A DNA stretch of 64,000 nt, from the NCBI GenBank assembly GCA_020630915.1, contig JAHDIF010000003.1:1-64000 (forward strand). The letters are read 5' to 3'. Positions 56,161-64,000 of the stretch are shown here, piece after piece. The notes beneath the pieces were generated by a model. That model did not search any database. It saw only the letters and a list, made by a program, of their open reading frames with translations, and was not told the origin of the DNA. Made by a program: the position numbers and the translations under genes. Each line of letters begins with the position of its first letter. Position 1 is the first letter of the stretch. This DNA is from Dokdonia sp. (lineage in GTDB: Bacteria > Bacteroidota > Bacteroidia > Flavobacteriales > Flavobacteriaceae).

Positions 56161-57014
56161 TGAAAGGTATAGTATTGGCTGGTGGAGCTGGAACGCGTTT
56201 GTATCCCTTGACTATATCGGTTAGTAAGCAATTACTACCTGTGTATGACAAGCCTATGATATTTTATCCAATATCGGTTTTGATGCTGGCAGGAATACGT
56301 GAAATACTTGTGATTACAACACCTCAGGATCAACCGCTGTTCAAAAAGTTATTAGGTGATGGGTCTTACTTAGGGTGTTCTTTTGAATATGAGGTGCAAA
56401 TAGCGCCCAATGGTCTAGCAGAGGCCTTCATTATAGGGGCTGATTTTATTGGTAGAGATAAGGTCGCACTGGTTCTAGGTGATAATATTTTTTATGGCAA
56501 TGGGTTGAGTAAAATGTTACAGTCTAAAGTAGACGTAAATGGAGGTGCTGTTTTTGCATATCCGGTGAGAGATCCAGAACGCTTTGGCGTGGTTGCTTTT
56601 GATGAGAATAATAAGGCGACAAGTATAGAAGAGAAGCCAGAAAATCCTAAATCTAACTACGCAGTGCCAGGCTTGTATTTTTATGATAATAGAGTAGTAG
56701 ATATTGCGCGTAATATTAAACCTTCTGCTCGTGGAGAGAAGGAGATTACCGATGTGAATAAGGTGTATCTAGATAAAGGAGAGTTGCAGGTAGGAGTAAT
56801 GAGTAGAGGTATGTCTTGGTTTGATACAGGGACGGTAGATTCTCTTGATGATGCCACAGAGTTTATTAGAGTGATACAACATAACCAAAGTAAAATGATA
56901 GCCTGTCTGGAGGAGATTGCTTTTAAGATGGGATGGATATCTTATGAAGCGCTTAAGGAATCGGCACTTAAATACGGTAAGGGAGCCTACGCTAGTTACA
57001 TTAATTCTTTATAA
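56160..57014 (+). CDS. rfbA: Glucose-1-phosphate thymidylyltransferase
   Basis: 284 residues. '[18 protein letters not shown]' is the nucleotidyltransferase start, then '[18 protein letters not shown]', '[12 protein letters not shown]' and '[17 protein letters not shown]'. First enzyme of the dTDP-rhamnose route. The ATG at 56160 is used; the frame's earlier ATG at 56100 lies inside rfbB and gives a tail foreign to the family. Confidence 0.97.
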   Translation: MKGIVLAGGAGTRLYPLTISVSKQLLPVYDKPMIFYPISVLMLAGIREILVITTPQDQPLFKKLLGDGSYLGCSFEYEVQIAPNGLAEAFIIGADFIGRDKVALVLGDNIFYGNGLSKMLQSKVDVNGGAVFAYPVRDPERFGVVAFDENNKATSIEEKPENPKSNYAVPGLYFYDNRVVDIARNIKPSARGEKEITDVNKVYLDKGELQVGVMSRGMSWFDTGTVDSLDDATEFIRVIQHNQSKMIACLEEIAFKMGWISYEALKESALKYGKGAYASYINSL

Positions 57015-57566
57015 ATGGAGATTACAAAAACAAATTTTAAGGATTTATTAATTTGTAATCCTAAAGTGTATAAGGATGAAAGAGGGTATTTCTATGAATC
57101 TTTTAACTCAAAAGAATTTTTCAATGTAACTGGTCTTGCACCTGTCTTTGTTCAAGATAATCAATCGCAATCTACATTTGGGGTATTGCGTGGTTTGCAC
57201 TTTCAAAAAGGAACACATGCACAGGCAAAATTGGTGCGTGTTTTACAGGGAGAGGTTTTAGATGTCGTAGTAGACTTGAGAAAGGATGAACCTACGTATG
57301 GAGCCTCTTTTTCTATCATCCTGTCTTCTAAAAATAAGACTCAATTGTATATCCCTAGAGGTTTTGCACATGGTTTTCTGGTCTTAAGTAGTGAGGCTAC
57401 TTTTTTCTATAAATGTGATAATTACTATAGTAAGGAGAATGAATTAGGTCTTGCCTACAATGACCCTGTTCTCGATATTAACTGGCATCTGCCCGAAGAA
57501 GATTTAGTGCTTTCTGAAAAAGATAAACATGCGTTAGATTTTAATAGTTTACAAGCTTTGTTGTAA
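57015..57566 (+). CDS. rfbC: dTDP-4-dehydrorhamnose 3,5-epimerase
   Basis: 183 residues. Cupin-type RmlC: 'VYKDERGYFYESFNSKEF', 'QDNQSQSTFGVLRGLHFQ' with the catalytic histidine, and 'YIPRGFAHGFLVLS'. Third step of dTDP-rhamnose synthesis. It abuts rfbA with no gap and overlaps rfbD by one base. Confidence 0.96.
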   Translation: MEITKTNFKDLLICNPKVYKDERGYFYESFNSKEFFNVTGLAPVFVQDNQSQSTFGVLRGLHFQKGTHAQAKLVRVLQGEVLDVVVDLRKDEPTYGASFSIILSSKNKTQLYIPRGFAHGFLVLSSEATFFYKCDNYYSKENELGLAYNDPVLDINWHLPEEDLVLSEKDKHALDFNSLQALL

Positions 57567-58417
57567 TGGCAACTCAAAGAATTAAAGTTCTTGTCACGGG
57601 ATCTTCTGGTCAGTTAGGTTTGGCACTTCAAGCTGAGGTTAAAAATCGAAATGATATGGATGTTTTTTTTGCCACAAAGAAAGATCTTGATATTACCAAC
57701 CTAGCATCAATAATCGCACAACTAGATCATTATAAGCCAGAGGTGATTATAAATACTGCGGCATATACCGCTGTTGATCAAGCAGAGAGCAATAAGGAAA
57801 AAGCCTTTCTAGTAAATGAGAAAGGGGTGCAGAATATTGCTCAGGCCTGTAAAGAAAGAGGGATTGCTTTGATCCATATTTCTACAGACTATGTATTTGA
57901 TGGCGAAAGCAAAGTTCCTTATAAAGAGAAAGATCCTGTAAACCCTCAGACGGTTTATGGGAAATCTAAACTAGCAGGTGAGAAAGCAATTCAAAAGATT
58001 GCTCCAAAGGAATATTACATTATAAGAACTTCGTGGCTCTATAGTAACAATGGAAACAATTTTTATAACACCATGTTGCGCTTAGGTAAGGAGGGAAGAG
58101 CAATATCTGTAGTAAATGATCAGTGGGGTAGTCCTACCCTGGCTGGTGATTTAGCCAAGGCCCTTATTCACATTGCTCTTAGTGGAGATGAAAGTAAGAA
58201 AGGAGTATACCATTATTCTGGAGGAGGAGCCTGTACCTGGTATGCTTTCGCGAAAGCGATATTGGAAAAACATTTTCCTAATAACTACATCTTGAAACCT
58301 ATCTTAACTAAAGAATATCAAACCGCTGCAATAAGACCTAAATACAGTGTGCTAAATACAAATGCTATTAAACACACATTTAATCTTAAAATAAATGACT
58401 GGCGATCGATGATTTGA
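57566..58417 (+). CDS. rfbD: dTDP-4-dehydrorhamnose reductase
   Basis: 283 residues. SDR of the RmlD type: 'VLVTGSSGQLGLALQAEVKN', 'NTAAYTAVDQAES', 'ISTDYVFDGESKVPYKE', YGKSK (YxxxK) and 'GVYHYSGGGACTWYAFA'. It makes dTDP-L-rhamnose, so the operon contains the complete pathway. The palindrome at 58244 encodes AFAKA. Confidence 0.96.
   Translation: MATQRIKVLVTGSSGQLGLALQAEVKNRNDMDVFFATKKDLDITNLASIIAQLDHYKPEVIINTAAYTAVDQAESNKEKAFLVNEKGVQNIAQACKERGIALIHISTDYVFDGESKVPYKEKDPVNPQTVYGKSKLAGEKAIQKIAPKEYYIIRTSWLYSNNGNNFYNTMLRLGKEGRAISVVNDQWGSPTLAGDLAKALIHIALSGDESKKGVYHYSGGGACTWYAFAKAILEKHFPNNYILKPILTKEYQTAAIRPKYSVLNTNAIKHTFNLKINDWRSMI
58244..58257. repeat. GCTTTCGCGAAAGC palindrome, copy 16
   Basis: A perfect copy near the end of rfbD, read as AFAKA. 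Confidence 0.9.
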
Positions 58418-58844
58418 ATCTTTCATCTATTATTGTCTAATTTCAGGGGTTAGTGCTTAATTCTCTTTTTATAATATATATCTTTGTTCGGTTTTTAGTG
58501 CTACTTTTTTGTTTTGTAAATAATCTAAAATTGAGGGATTGACCCTAAGGTAAAAAAAAGTCTGTTTGGACTTAGACTTTCTAAATGCGCGATTTTGAGA
58601 AGAGAATTAAAAAACAAGTTATAGTTGTAAATAATTTATAGTGCCTTTTTAAAGGAGTAAAAGCTGTTGAAATTATAATAGATGGGAATAGATTTATTAC
58701 TTGTGATTGAAGAATTATATGAACCAAATTTTAAGCCAGCTTTTGTTTTTTGATAGAAGATGGATACTTGATTCTGGACAATTAGAGTCTATAGGTTTTA
58801 ATGTATGCAAAATTTTAAATGGTTAAAATAACCAACGTATTTAT
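58418..58844 (+). other. Long spacer/leader upstream of the sulfation operon
   Basis: 427 bases without a credible gene, more AT-rich than its surroundings. A TAnnTTTG box (TATCTTTG, 58479-58486) would give a leader of about 350 bases. Inside are a small hairpin (AGTCT...AGACT at 58559-58578) and several A/T runs. No known riboswitch or attenuator was recognised. Confidence 0.6.
58479..58486 (+). promoter_or_regulatory. -7 box of the cysQ operon
   Basis: TATCTTTG fits TAnnTTTG. No clear TTG at -33. It separates the rhamnose genes from the PAPS genes. Confidence 0.45.
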
Positions 58845-59639
58845 ATGAAAGATTTTTTAAATGTTATTAACGCTTCTATAGAAGCTGGATTAGAAATTTT
58901 GAAAATTTATAATAGTGACGACTTTGATGTTTCTTATAAAGAAGGAGATATGCCACTTACTAGGGCAGATCTAGCTGCAAATTCTATTATTCAGAAAGTT
59001 TTGGAACCTACGGGAATCCCTATCATAAGTGAAGAAAATAAAGCAATAGATTATTCTATTAGAAAGGATTGGGAAAAATGTTGGATAGTTGACCCTCTTG
59101 ATGGAACAAAAGAGTTTATTAAAAGGAATGGAGATTTTACCGTAAATATTGCCTTGATAGAGAGTGGTAAACCCGTTTTCGGAGTCATTTATGTACCTGT
59201 AAGTAACGAATTATTTATAGGAAATGTAAAGGAAGGAAAATCCTACGTTATAACTACTAAAGTTCCTTTTGAAACTATAGAGGGTTTTGTAAAAAACAGT
59301 CAAGAAATTTACCCAACAGAAGATAATGACACTTTAAAAGTTGTAGGAAGTAAATCACATATGAATGAGGAGACACAAAATTTTGTAGATGATTTAAAGA
59401 AAACTTCTAACAAAGACGTTAAAATAGTTTCTCGTGGCAGCTCCTTAAAATTTTGTCTAGTAGCTAGCGGAGAGGCACATATGTATCCCAGATTTGCTCC
59501 TACAATGGAGTGGGACACTGCAGCAGGACAGGCCATATGTGAAGCTGTTGGACTGAAAGTGATAGACAGAACAACTAATGAGTCATTGTTATATAATAGA
59601 GAAAACCTTCTTAACCCACATTTCTTAGTGACTCTGTAA
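58845..59639 (+). CDS. cysQ: 3'(2'),5'-bisphosphate nucleotidase
   Basis: 264 residues of the inositol-monophosphatase-like family: 'PLTRADLAANSIIQKVLE', 'IISEENKAIDY', metal motif 'WIVDPLDGTKEFIKRNGDF' (DPLDGT) and 'EWDTAAGQAICEAVG' near the end. It removes the 3' phosphate from PAP, the by-product of sulfotransfer, and so keeps sulfotransferases active. First gene of the PAPS operon; its stop overlaps the DUF2061 start. Confidence 0.94.
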   Translation: MKDFLNVINASIEAGLEILKIYNSDDFDVSYKEGDMPLTRADLAANSIIQKVLEPTGIPIISEENKAIDYSIRKDWEKCWIVDPLDGTKEFIKRNGDFTVNIALIESGKPVFGVIYVPVSNELFIGNVKEGKSYVITTKVPFETIEGFVKNSQEIYPTEDNDTLKVVGSKSHMNEETQNFVDDLKKTSNKDVKIVSRGSSLKFCLVASGEAHMYPRFAPTMEWDTAAGQAICEAVGLKVIDRTTNESLLYNRENLLNPHFLVTL

Positions 59640-60100
59640 TGAGGAAGTATATTAGGGCATCACACTACAGAAGTATTCTTAAAGGGATATCTTGGCGCAT
59701 TATCGCAACGATAGACACGATCCTTGTCGTCTTAATAGTTACTTGTTTTTTTGATAGCTGCAGTTTAGAGAATGCCTTAAAAATTGGGTTTTCTGAATTT
59801 TTAATTAAGCTTGCTATATATTATGTTCATGAGCGAATATGGGAAAGAAGAAGAAGAGGTCAGGAGATTACACAAAGAACAACTTTATATAAGACGATTT
59901 CATGGCGAATTATAGCTACAACTACTACCTTTGTAATTGCTGGGGCCATTTTAGATAATTTTGATTCCGTGGCATTGGCGATTGCTGGAATAGAATCTGT
60001 AAGTAAGTTCGTTTTATATTATGGGCATGAGAGAGTTTGGCTTAAACTGCCTTTGGGAAGAATTCGAAATTATGTTTTTAAAGTACTACGCATAAAATGA
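59639..60100 (+). CDS. DUF2061 membrane protein with two domain copies
   Basis: 153 residues made of two homologous halves: 'ILKGISWRIIATIDTILVVL ... KLAIYYVHERIWER' (about 13-71) and 'LYKTISWRIIATTTTFVIAG ... KFVLYYGHERVWLK' (about 83-140). Each half has two membrane segments and an (I/F)...YY.HER.W motif. No function is known for DUF2061. Its place between cysQ and cysC, with overlaps at both ends, ties it to PAPS metabolism or sulfate handling. Confidence 0.88.
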   Translation: MRKYIRASHYRSILKGISWRIIATIDTILVVLIVTCFFDSCSLENALKIGFSEFLIKLAIYYVHERIWERRRRGQEITQRTTLYKTISWRIIATTTTFVIAGAILDNFDSVALAIAGIESVSKFVLYYGHERVWLKLPLGRIRNYVFKVLRIK

Positions 60101-60699
60101 AGGAAAATATAATTGCGCATAGCTTTGGGATTACCCAAAAAGAAAGAAACCAACAGAAAGGGCATAACTCCTTTGTTGTTTGGTTTACAGGACTTTCGGG
60201 TTCTGGGAAATCTACAGTGGCAAATGAAGTAGAAAAAGCTCTTTTATCTAAAAATATACATAGTTACATATTAGATGGAGATAATGTGAGACAAGGATTA
60301 AATAAAAATTTAAGCTTTGCACCAGAAGATAGAAAAGAAAATATTAGACGTATTGCAGAGGTGTCTAATCTTATGATTGATGCTGGTATAGTCGTGCTAG
60401 CTGCTTTTGTATCTCCTTACAGAGTAGATAGAGAGAATATTAAAAACATTGTAAAAGATAATAAGTATATAGAGATCTATGTGAATACCCCTATTGAGGT
60501 ATGTGAAGCTAGAGATGTTAAAGGTCTCTATAAAAAAGCTAGAGCAGGAGAAATCACTAACTTTACAGGAATAAACGCACCTTATGAACCTTCAGAAAAT
60601 CCAGACTTAGAGATAGATACATCTGTATTAAGTTTAGAAGAGTCTGTAGAAAAAGTGATGCATTTTTTAAAAAATAAACTAATCATTACCAATGAGTAA
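60097..60699 (+). CDS. cysC: Adenylylsulfate kinase
   Basis: 200 residues. P-loop 'WFTGLSGSGKSTVANEV', 'ILDGDNVRQGLNKNLSF', 'EDRKENIRRIAEVSNLM' and 'GLYKKARAGEITNFTGI'. It phosphorylates APS to PAPS, the sulfate donor. It is a stand-alone kinase, not fused to CysN. It overlaps both neighbours by a few bases. Confidence 0.97.
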   Translation: MKENIIAHSFGITQKERNQQKGHNSFVVWFTGLSGSGKSTVANEVEKALLSKNIHSYILDGDNVRQGLNKNLSFAPEDRKENIRRIAEVSNLMIDAGIVVLAAFVSPYRVDRENIKNIVKDNKYIEIYVNTPIEVCEARDVKGLYKKARAGEITNFTGINAPYEPSENPDLEIDTSVLSLEESVEKVMHFLKNKLIITNE

Positions 60700-61597
60700 A
60701 TATTATTTAAACTACTTAGATGAATTAGAGTCTGAAGCAATTTATATACTGAGAGAAGTATGGGCTCAATTTGAGAACCCAGTAATCCTCTTTTCAGGAG
60801 GTAAAGATTCTATCTTAGTAACACATCTAGCCAAGAAAGCTTTTTATCCGGCTAAGATTCCGTTTCCTTTAATGCATGTAGATACAGGGCATAATTTCCC
60901 AGAGACCATACAGTTTAGAGACGATCTTATAGATGAACTAGGGGTCCAGCTTATTGTGGGTTCTGTACAAGAATCTATTGACCAAGGACGCGTTGCAGAA
61001 GAAAGAGGTAAAAATGCTACCAGAAACGCATTGCAGATAACGACCTTACTGGATGCTATTGAGTCTAATAATATAGACTGTGCAATAGGAGGAGGGCGCA
61101 GAGATGAAGAAAAAGCAAGAGCAAAAGAGCGTTTCTTTTCTCATAGAGATGATTTTGGACAATGGGACCCAAAAAACCAGCGACCAGAATTATGGAATAT
61201 TTTAAACGGAAAGCATTTTGAAGGAGAACATTTTAGAGCGTTCCCCATAAGTAACTGGACAGAAATGGACGTTTGGAATTATATCCAAAGAGAAAATATT
61301 GCCATCCCATCATTATATTTTGCTCACGAGCGAGAAGTAGTCTGGCGCAGTAATTCTTGGATTCCTATGTCTTCATTTTTGAAACTAGAAGAAGGAGAAG
61401 AAGTTGTGAAGAAAAAAATTAGGTTTAGAACTTTGGGTGATATAACTATTACTGGAGGGATAGAATCAGATGCAGATACGCTAGAGAAGATTGCTGTAGA
61501 GGTTTCTGCAATGAAACAAACCGAAAGAGGCAATAGGAGTGATGACAAGCGCAGTGAGACGGCGATGGAGGATAGAAAAAGACAAGGTTATTTTTAA
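60692..61597 (+). CDS. cysD: Sulfate adenylyltransferase subunit 2
   Basis: 301 residues. PP-loop ATPase: 'NPVILFSGGKDSILVTHLA', 'LMHVDTGHNFPETIQFRDD' and 'IGGGRRDEEKARAKERFFS'. With CysN it makes APS from sulfate and ATP. The typical C-terminus 'RGNRSDDKRSETAMEDRKRQ' with 'GYF' at the very end is present. A palindrome copy and 30 bases lie before cysN. Confidence 0.97.
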   Translation: MSKYYLNYLDELESEAIYILREVWAQFENPVILFSGGKDSILVTHLAKKAFYPAKIPFPLMHVDTGHNFPETIQFRDDLIDELGVQLIVGSVQESIDQGRVAEERGKNATRNALQITTLLDAIESNNIDCAIGGGRRDEEKARAKERFFSHRDDFGQWDPKNQRPELWNILNGKHFEGEHFRAFPISNWTEMDVWNYIQRENIAIPSLYFAHEREVVWRSNSWIPMSSFLKLEEGEEVVKKKIRFRTLGDITITGGIESDADTLEKIAVEVSAMKQTERGNRSDDKRSETAMEDRKRQGYF

Positions 61598-61611
61598 GCT
61601 TTCGCGAAAGC
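61598..61611. repeat. GCTTTCGCGAAAGC palindrome, copy 17
   Basis: A perfect copy in the 30-base gap between cysD and cysN, starting at the base after the cysD stop codon and ending 16 bases before the cysN ATG. Confidence 0.9.
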
Positions 61612-61627
61612 GTAACAAACATATACA

Positions 61628-62884
61628 ATGAAAATAGATAATAATCAATTACTTCGTTTTACAACGGCGGGAAGTGTAGATGACGGGAAAAGCACATTGA
61701 TAGGACGCTTACTTTATGATTCTAAAGCAATTTTTGAAGATCAACTAGCAGCTGTAGAGAGTACCAGTAAAAGAAAAGGTCACGAAGGTGTAGATCTTGC
61801 CTTATTTACAGATGGATTGAAAGACGAAAGAGAACAAGGGATTACAATAGATGTTGCTTACAGATATTTTACGACGCCCAAGCGCAAGTTTATTATAGCA
61901 GATACTCCGGGTCACATTCAATACACAAGAAATATGGTTACAGGAGCCTCTACGGCAAATGCGGCTTTGATTCTTGTAGATGCTAGAAATGGTGTTATTG
62001 AACAGACTAAAAGACATGCATTTATTGCCTCGCTTTTACAAATACCGCATTTAATAGTTTGTATTAACAAAATGGATTTGGTAGATTATTCTGAAACTGC
62101 GTACCATAAGGTCTTACAGCAGTTTGAAGAGTTTTCTTCTAAGTTGTATGTGAAGGATGTTCGTTTCTTACCCATTAGTGCTTTAAATGGTGATAATGTG
62201 GTAAATAGATCAGAAAACATGCCTTGGTTTCAGGGCGCTCCTTTACTACATACGCTAGAGACCATGCATATAAGTAGCGATATTAATAAAATAGATGCAC
62301 GTTTTCCTGTACAAACGGTTATTAGACCTCAGAGAGAAGGATTTATAGATTATAGAGGGTATGCAGGAAGGGTTGCAAGTGGCATCTTTAGACCAGGAGA
62401 TGAGGTGACTATAATGCCATCGGGTTTTACTTCTGTTATAAAGACCATAGATACTCAAGAAGGAGCATTAAAGGAAGCGTATGCTCCAATGTCTGCTTGT
62501 ATTACTCTTACTGATGATATAGATATAAGTAGAGGGGACATGATTGTAAAAACTAATAATAAGCCAGAATCAACTCAAGAGTTTGATGCGATGCTATGTT
62601 GGTTACATAATGCTCCATCTAAACCTCGTGTCAAGTATACGATATTACACACTTCTAATGAACAAAAAGCTATGGTCAAAGAAGTGCTTTATAAGATTGA
62701 CATCAATACCTATGCAAGGAATGTAGAGGATAAAGACCTCTCTATGAATGATATTGCCCGTATAAAAGTAAGAACTACAAGACCACTTCTTATAGACGAG
62801 TATCGTGATAATCGTATCACGGGTAGTTTTGTATTAATAGACGATGCGACTCACGAAACTGTTGCGGCAGGAATGATTTTGTAA
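61628..62884 (+). CDS. cysN: Sulfate adenylyltransferase subunit 1 (GTPase)
   Basis: 418 residues. EF-Tu-like GTPase: G1 'GSVDDGKSTLIGRLLYDS', G2 region 'DEREQGITIDVAYRYF', G3 'IADTPGH', G4 'CINKMDL', then two beta-barrel domains. GTP hydrolysis drives sulfate adenylation by CysD. It has no CysC fusion, fitting the separate cysC upstream. Its stop overlaps the ATG of a 19-codon reading frame. Confidence 0.96.
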   Translation: MKIDNNQLLRFTTAGSVDDGKSTLIGRLLYDSKAIFEDQLAAVESTSKRKGHEGVDLALFTDGLKDEREQGITIDVAYRYFTTPKRKFIIADTPGHIQYTRNMVTGASTANAALILVDARNGVIEQTKRHAFIASLLQIPHLIVCINKMDLVDYSETAYHKVLQQFEEFSSKLYVKDVRFLPISALNGDNVVNRSENMPWFQGAPLLHTLETMHISSDINKIDARFPVQTVIRPQREGFIDYRGYAGRVASGIFRPGDEVTIMPSGFTSVIKTIDTQEGALKEAYAPMSACITLTDDIDISRGDMIVKTNNKPESTQEFDAMLCWLHNAPSKPRVKYTILHTSNEQKAMVKEVLYKIDINTYARNVEDKDLSMNDIARIKVRTTRPLLIDEYRDNRITGSFVLIDDATHETVAAGMIL

Positions 62885-62943
62885 TGGATTTGGAAGTAAT
62901 TGAACTTGGAATAATTGAAGAATTAATTAATGAACTAAATTAA
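62884..62943 (+). CDS. Possible 19-residue peptide between cysN and the sulfotransferase
   Basis: ATG overlaps the cysN stop (TAATG) and its stop TAA directly precedes the sulfotransferase ATG. The peptide would be acidic and aliphatic (MDLEVIELGIIEELINELN). The perfect fit on both sides suggests translational coupling, but it may be only a spacer. Confidence 0.25.
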   Translation: MDLEVIELGIIEELINELN

Positions 62944-63672
62944 ATGTTTAAAAAGAAAACTAAGAAATTAATAAATACAACGCCTATTTTTGTGATTGGA
63001 ACGGGCCGATCTGGCACTCATTTATTAGGTAGAACATTTTTATCTAATAAGGACTGTAAAGTCCTTATCGAAGATCCTATGTTTTTCAAAGATGTAACTA
63101 AAATAGCAACAGGACAGAGAAAAAGGAGACATTTCAAAAAAGTATTAAAAAACTATAGGAATTTATTTGTTAGTACTAAAGAGAAGTATGTTTTAGAAAA
63201 AACTCATCCAAATATTTGGTTTGTTGAGGACTTACTAGAAGCTTTTCCTAATGCGAAGTTTATAGGTATTAAAAGGGATCCATACGCTACCATTTCAAGC
63301 ATGCTTAATCATGGAAATGTGATGAAATGGTATAATGTTCTCCCGCTTAATAAAGAAAATGATTTCTTAGGAATAGACTCTGAAAATATAAACTACTTTA
63401 CGAATCTTTCAATAGAAGCTAAAGCCGCTTTTAGATGGAAATCTCACATTAGACGTCTTAACTATTTAGAAGAAATCTTTCCAAATAATGTAATGGTATT
63501 TGATTATGAAGATTATTTTAATAATAATGAAGAATTAATGAACAAAATATCTTCATTTATAGGTATTTCGGGCGAATTGCACGCTGAAAAAATTAAAAAT
63601 GAAAGTCTAGATAAATGGAAAACCCATTTAACATCAGAGAATATTGAAAACATTAATAATGTAATTAAATAA
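62944..63672 (+). CDS. PAPS-dependent sulfotransferase
   Basis: 242 residues. The 5'-PSB loop 'PIFVIGTGRSGTHLLGRTFL' binds PAPS near the N-terminus, and 'FIGIKRDPYATISSML' is the 3'-phosphate motif (R and S). 'DYEDYFNNNEELMNKISSFI' near the end matches the Sulfotransfer_3-type family. No signal peptide; it should act on a nucleotide- or lipid-linked glycan in the cytosol. It follows the PAPS genes and precedes a flippase, so its target is probably the polysaccharide made by this locus. Lower GC than the genes before it. Confidence 0.9.
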   Translation: MFKKKTKKLINTTPIFVIGTGRSGTHLLGRTFLSNKDCKVLIEDPMFFKDVTKIATGQRKRRHFKKVLKNYRNLFVSTKEKYVLEKTHPNIWFVEDLLEAFPNAKFIGIKRDPYATISSMLNHGNVMKWYNVLPLNKENDFLGIDSENINYFTNLSIEAKAAFRWKSHIRRLNYLEEIFPNNVMVFDYEDYFNNNEELMNKISSFIGISGELHAEKIKNESLDKWKTHLTSENIENINNVIK

Positions 63673-63766
63673 TTGCATTTACAATTAGTTTTTGAGACAA
63701 GACAAGTAGGAAATATAAATTTTTCTAAAATATTGAAGTCTAAGTACCCTAGATTAGGAACGTAAT

Positions 63767-64000
63767 ATGAGCTATACAACTGAGGCAATTAGAGGTTTTT
63801 CTTGGACATTTTTGGAAAGTTTTTTATCAAAGATACTGACGTTTGGTATATCTATAGTTTTGGCTAGATTATTACTACCGGAAGATTATGGAATTTTAGG
63901 TTCAATGTATTTTTTTATCGGATTAGGTACTATTCTAATTGATGCTGGACTAACACAATCTTTGATAAAGGATCAAAGAACTAGTGAAAAAGAATTTTCG
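63767..64000 (+). CDS. Wzx-like polysaccharide flippase, N-terminal part
   Basis: The first 78 residues, cut by the window edge. 'TEAIRGFSWTFLESFLSKIL' then 'GISIVLARLLLPEDYGILGS' is the typical start of MOP-family lipopolysaccharide exporters (Wzx/TuaB type), with the first two membrane segments visible. It would move lipid-linked sugar units across the inner membrane. It begins 94 bases after the sulfotransferase stop. Confidence 0.88.
   Translation, partial: MSYTTEAIRGFSWTFLESFLSKILTFGISIVLARLLLPEDYGILGSMYFFIGLGTILIDAGLTQSLIKDQRTSEKEFS

Overview
The window looks like the chromosome of a marine member of the Flavobacteriaceae (Bacteroidota). The base composition is AT-rich. Promoters fit the Bacteroidota pattern (TTG, about 19 bases, TAnnTTTG), and Shine-Dalgarno sites are scarce. 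The gene content is typical of the group: DUF4252, DUF3822, DUF4126, 2TM-domain proteins, VGIGT-type secreted proteins, a SusC/FecA-like receptor and many TlpA-type lipoproteins. The abundant palindrome GCTTTCGCGAAAGC reminds me of Dokdonia-like genomes, but the genus is an inference.

Layout. 1-6.9 kb: the end of tRNA-Thr, a thioredoxin, a short-chain dehydrogenase, a transaldolase-family aldolase, a cysteine-poor TlpA-like lipoprotein, an ABC-F ATPase and membrane proteins. 7-18.4 kb: pheT, lipoproteins, recG, an M1 aminopeptidase and a glutamate-synthase-like FMN enzyme. 18.5-25.5 kb: an ankyrin protein, two tandem M20 amidohydrolases separated by a repeat-rich spacer, a DsrE-like protein and a PcrA/UvrD helicase. 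25.5-36.8 kb: cell-surface and secreted proteins (one with an apparent frameshift), a Sua5/YrdC protein, an OmpA-like lipoprotein, a glycosyltransferase, an HSDR_N-type nuclease-fold protein divergent from holA, a FecA-like TonB receptor and guaB. 36.9-41.6 kb: an inverted-repeat element, a MITE-like element, a GH26-like glycosidase and an ECF sigma operon with two DUF4252 genes. 41.6-48.7 kb: a SulP transporter, a LytS-type histidine kinase fused to a 2TM domain and followed by two more 2TM genes, RNase P RNA, rsmD and DUF3822. 48.8-52.7 kb: a RecD-like helicase, DUF4126, kdsB and an acyltransferase.

From 52.8 kb to the right edge is a surface-polysaccharide locus. A UDP-HexNAc epimerase and dehydrogenase pair and a complete dTDP-L-rhamnose set (rfbB, A, C, D) come first. 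After a 427-base leader follows cysQ, a DUF2061 protein, cysC, cysD, cysN, a PAPS-type sulfotransferase and the start of a Wzx-like flippase. The cluster makes and recycles PAPS and shows no sulfite-forming or sulfite-reducing enzyme, so it most likely supplies sulfate groups for a sulfated exopolysaccharide or O-antigen.

The most striking structure across the window is a perfect 14-base palindrome, GCTTTCGCGAAAGC. It occurs 17 times exactly and twice with one mismatch, in both genes and spacers, and is far above chance. No CRISPR array, prophage, intact insertion sequence or replication origin was seen.
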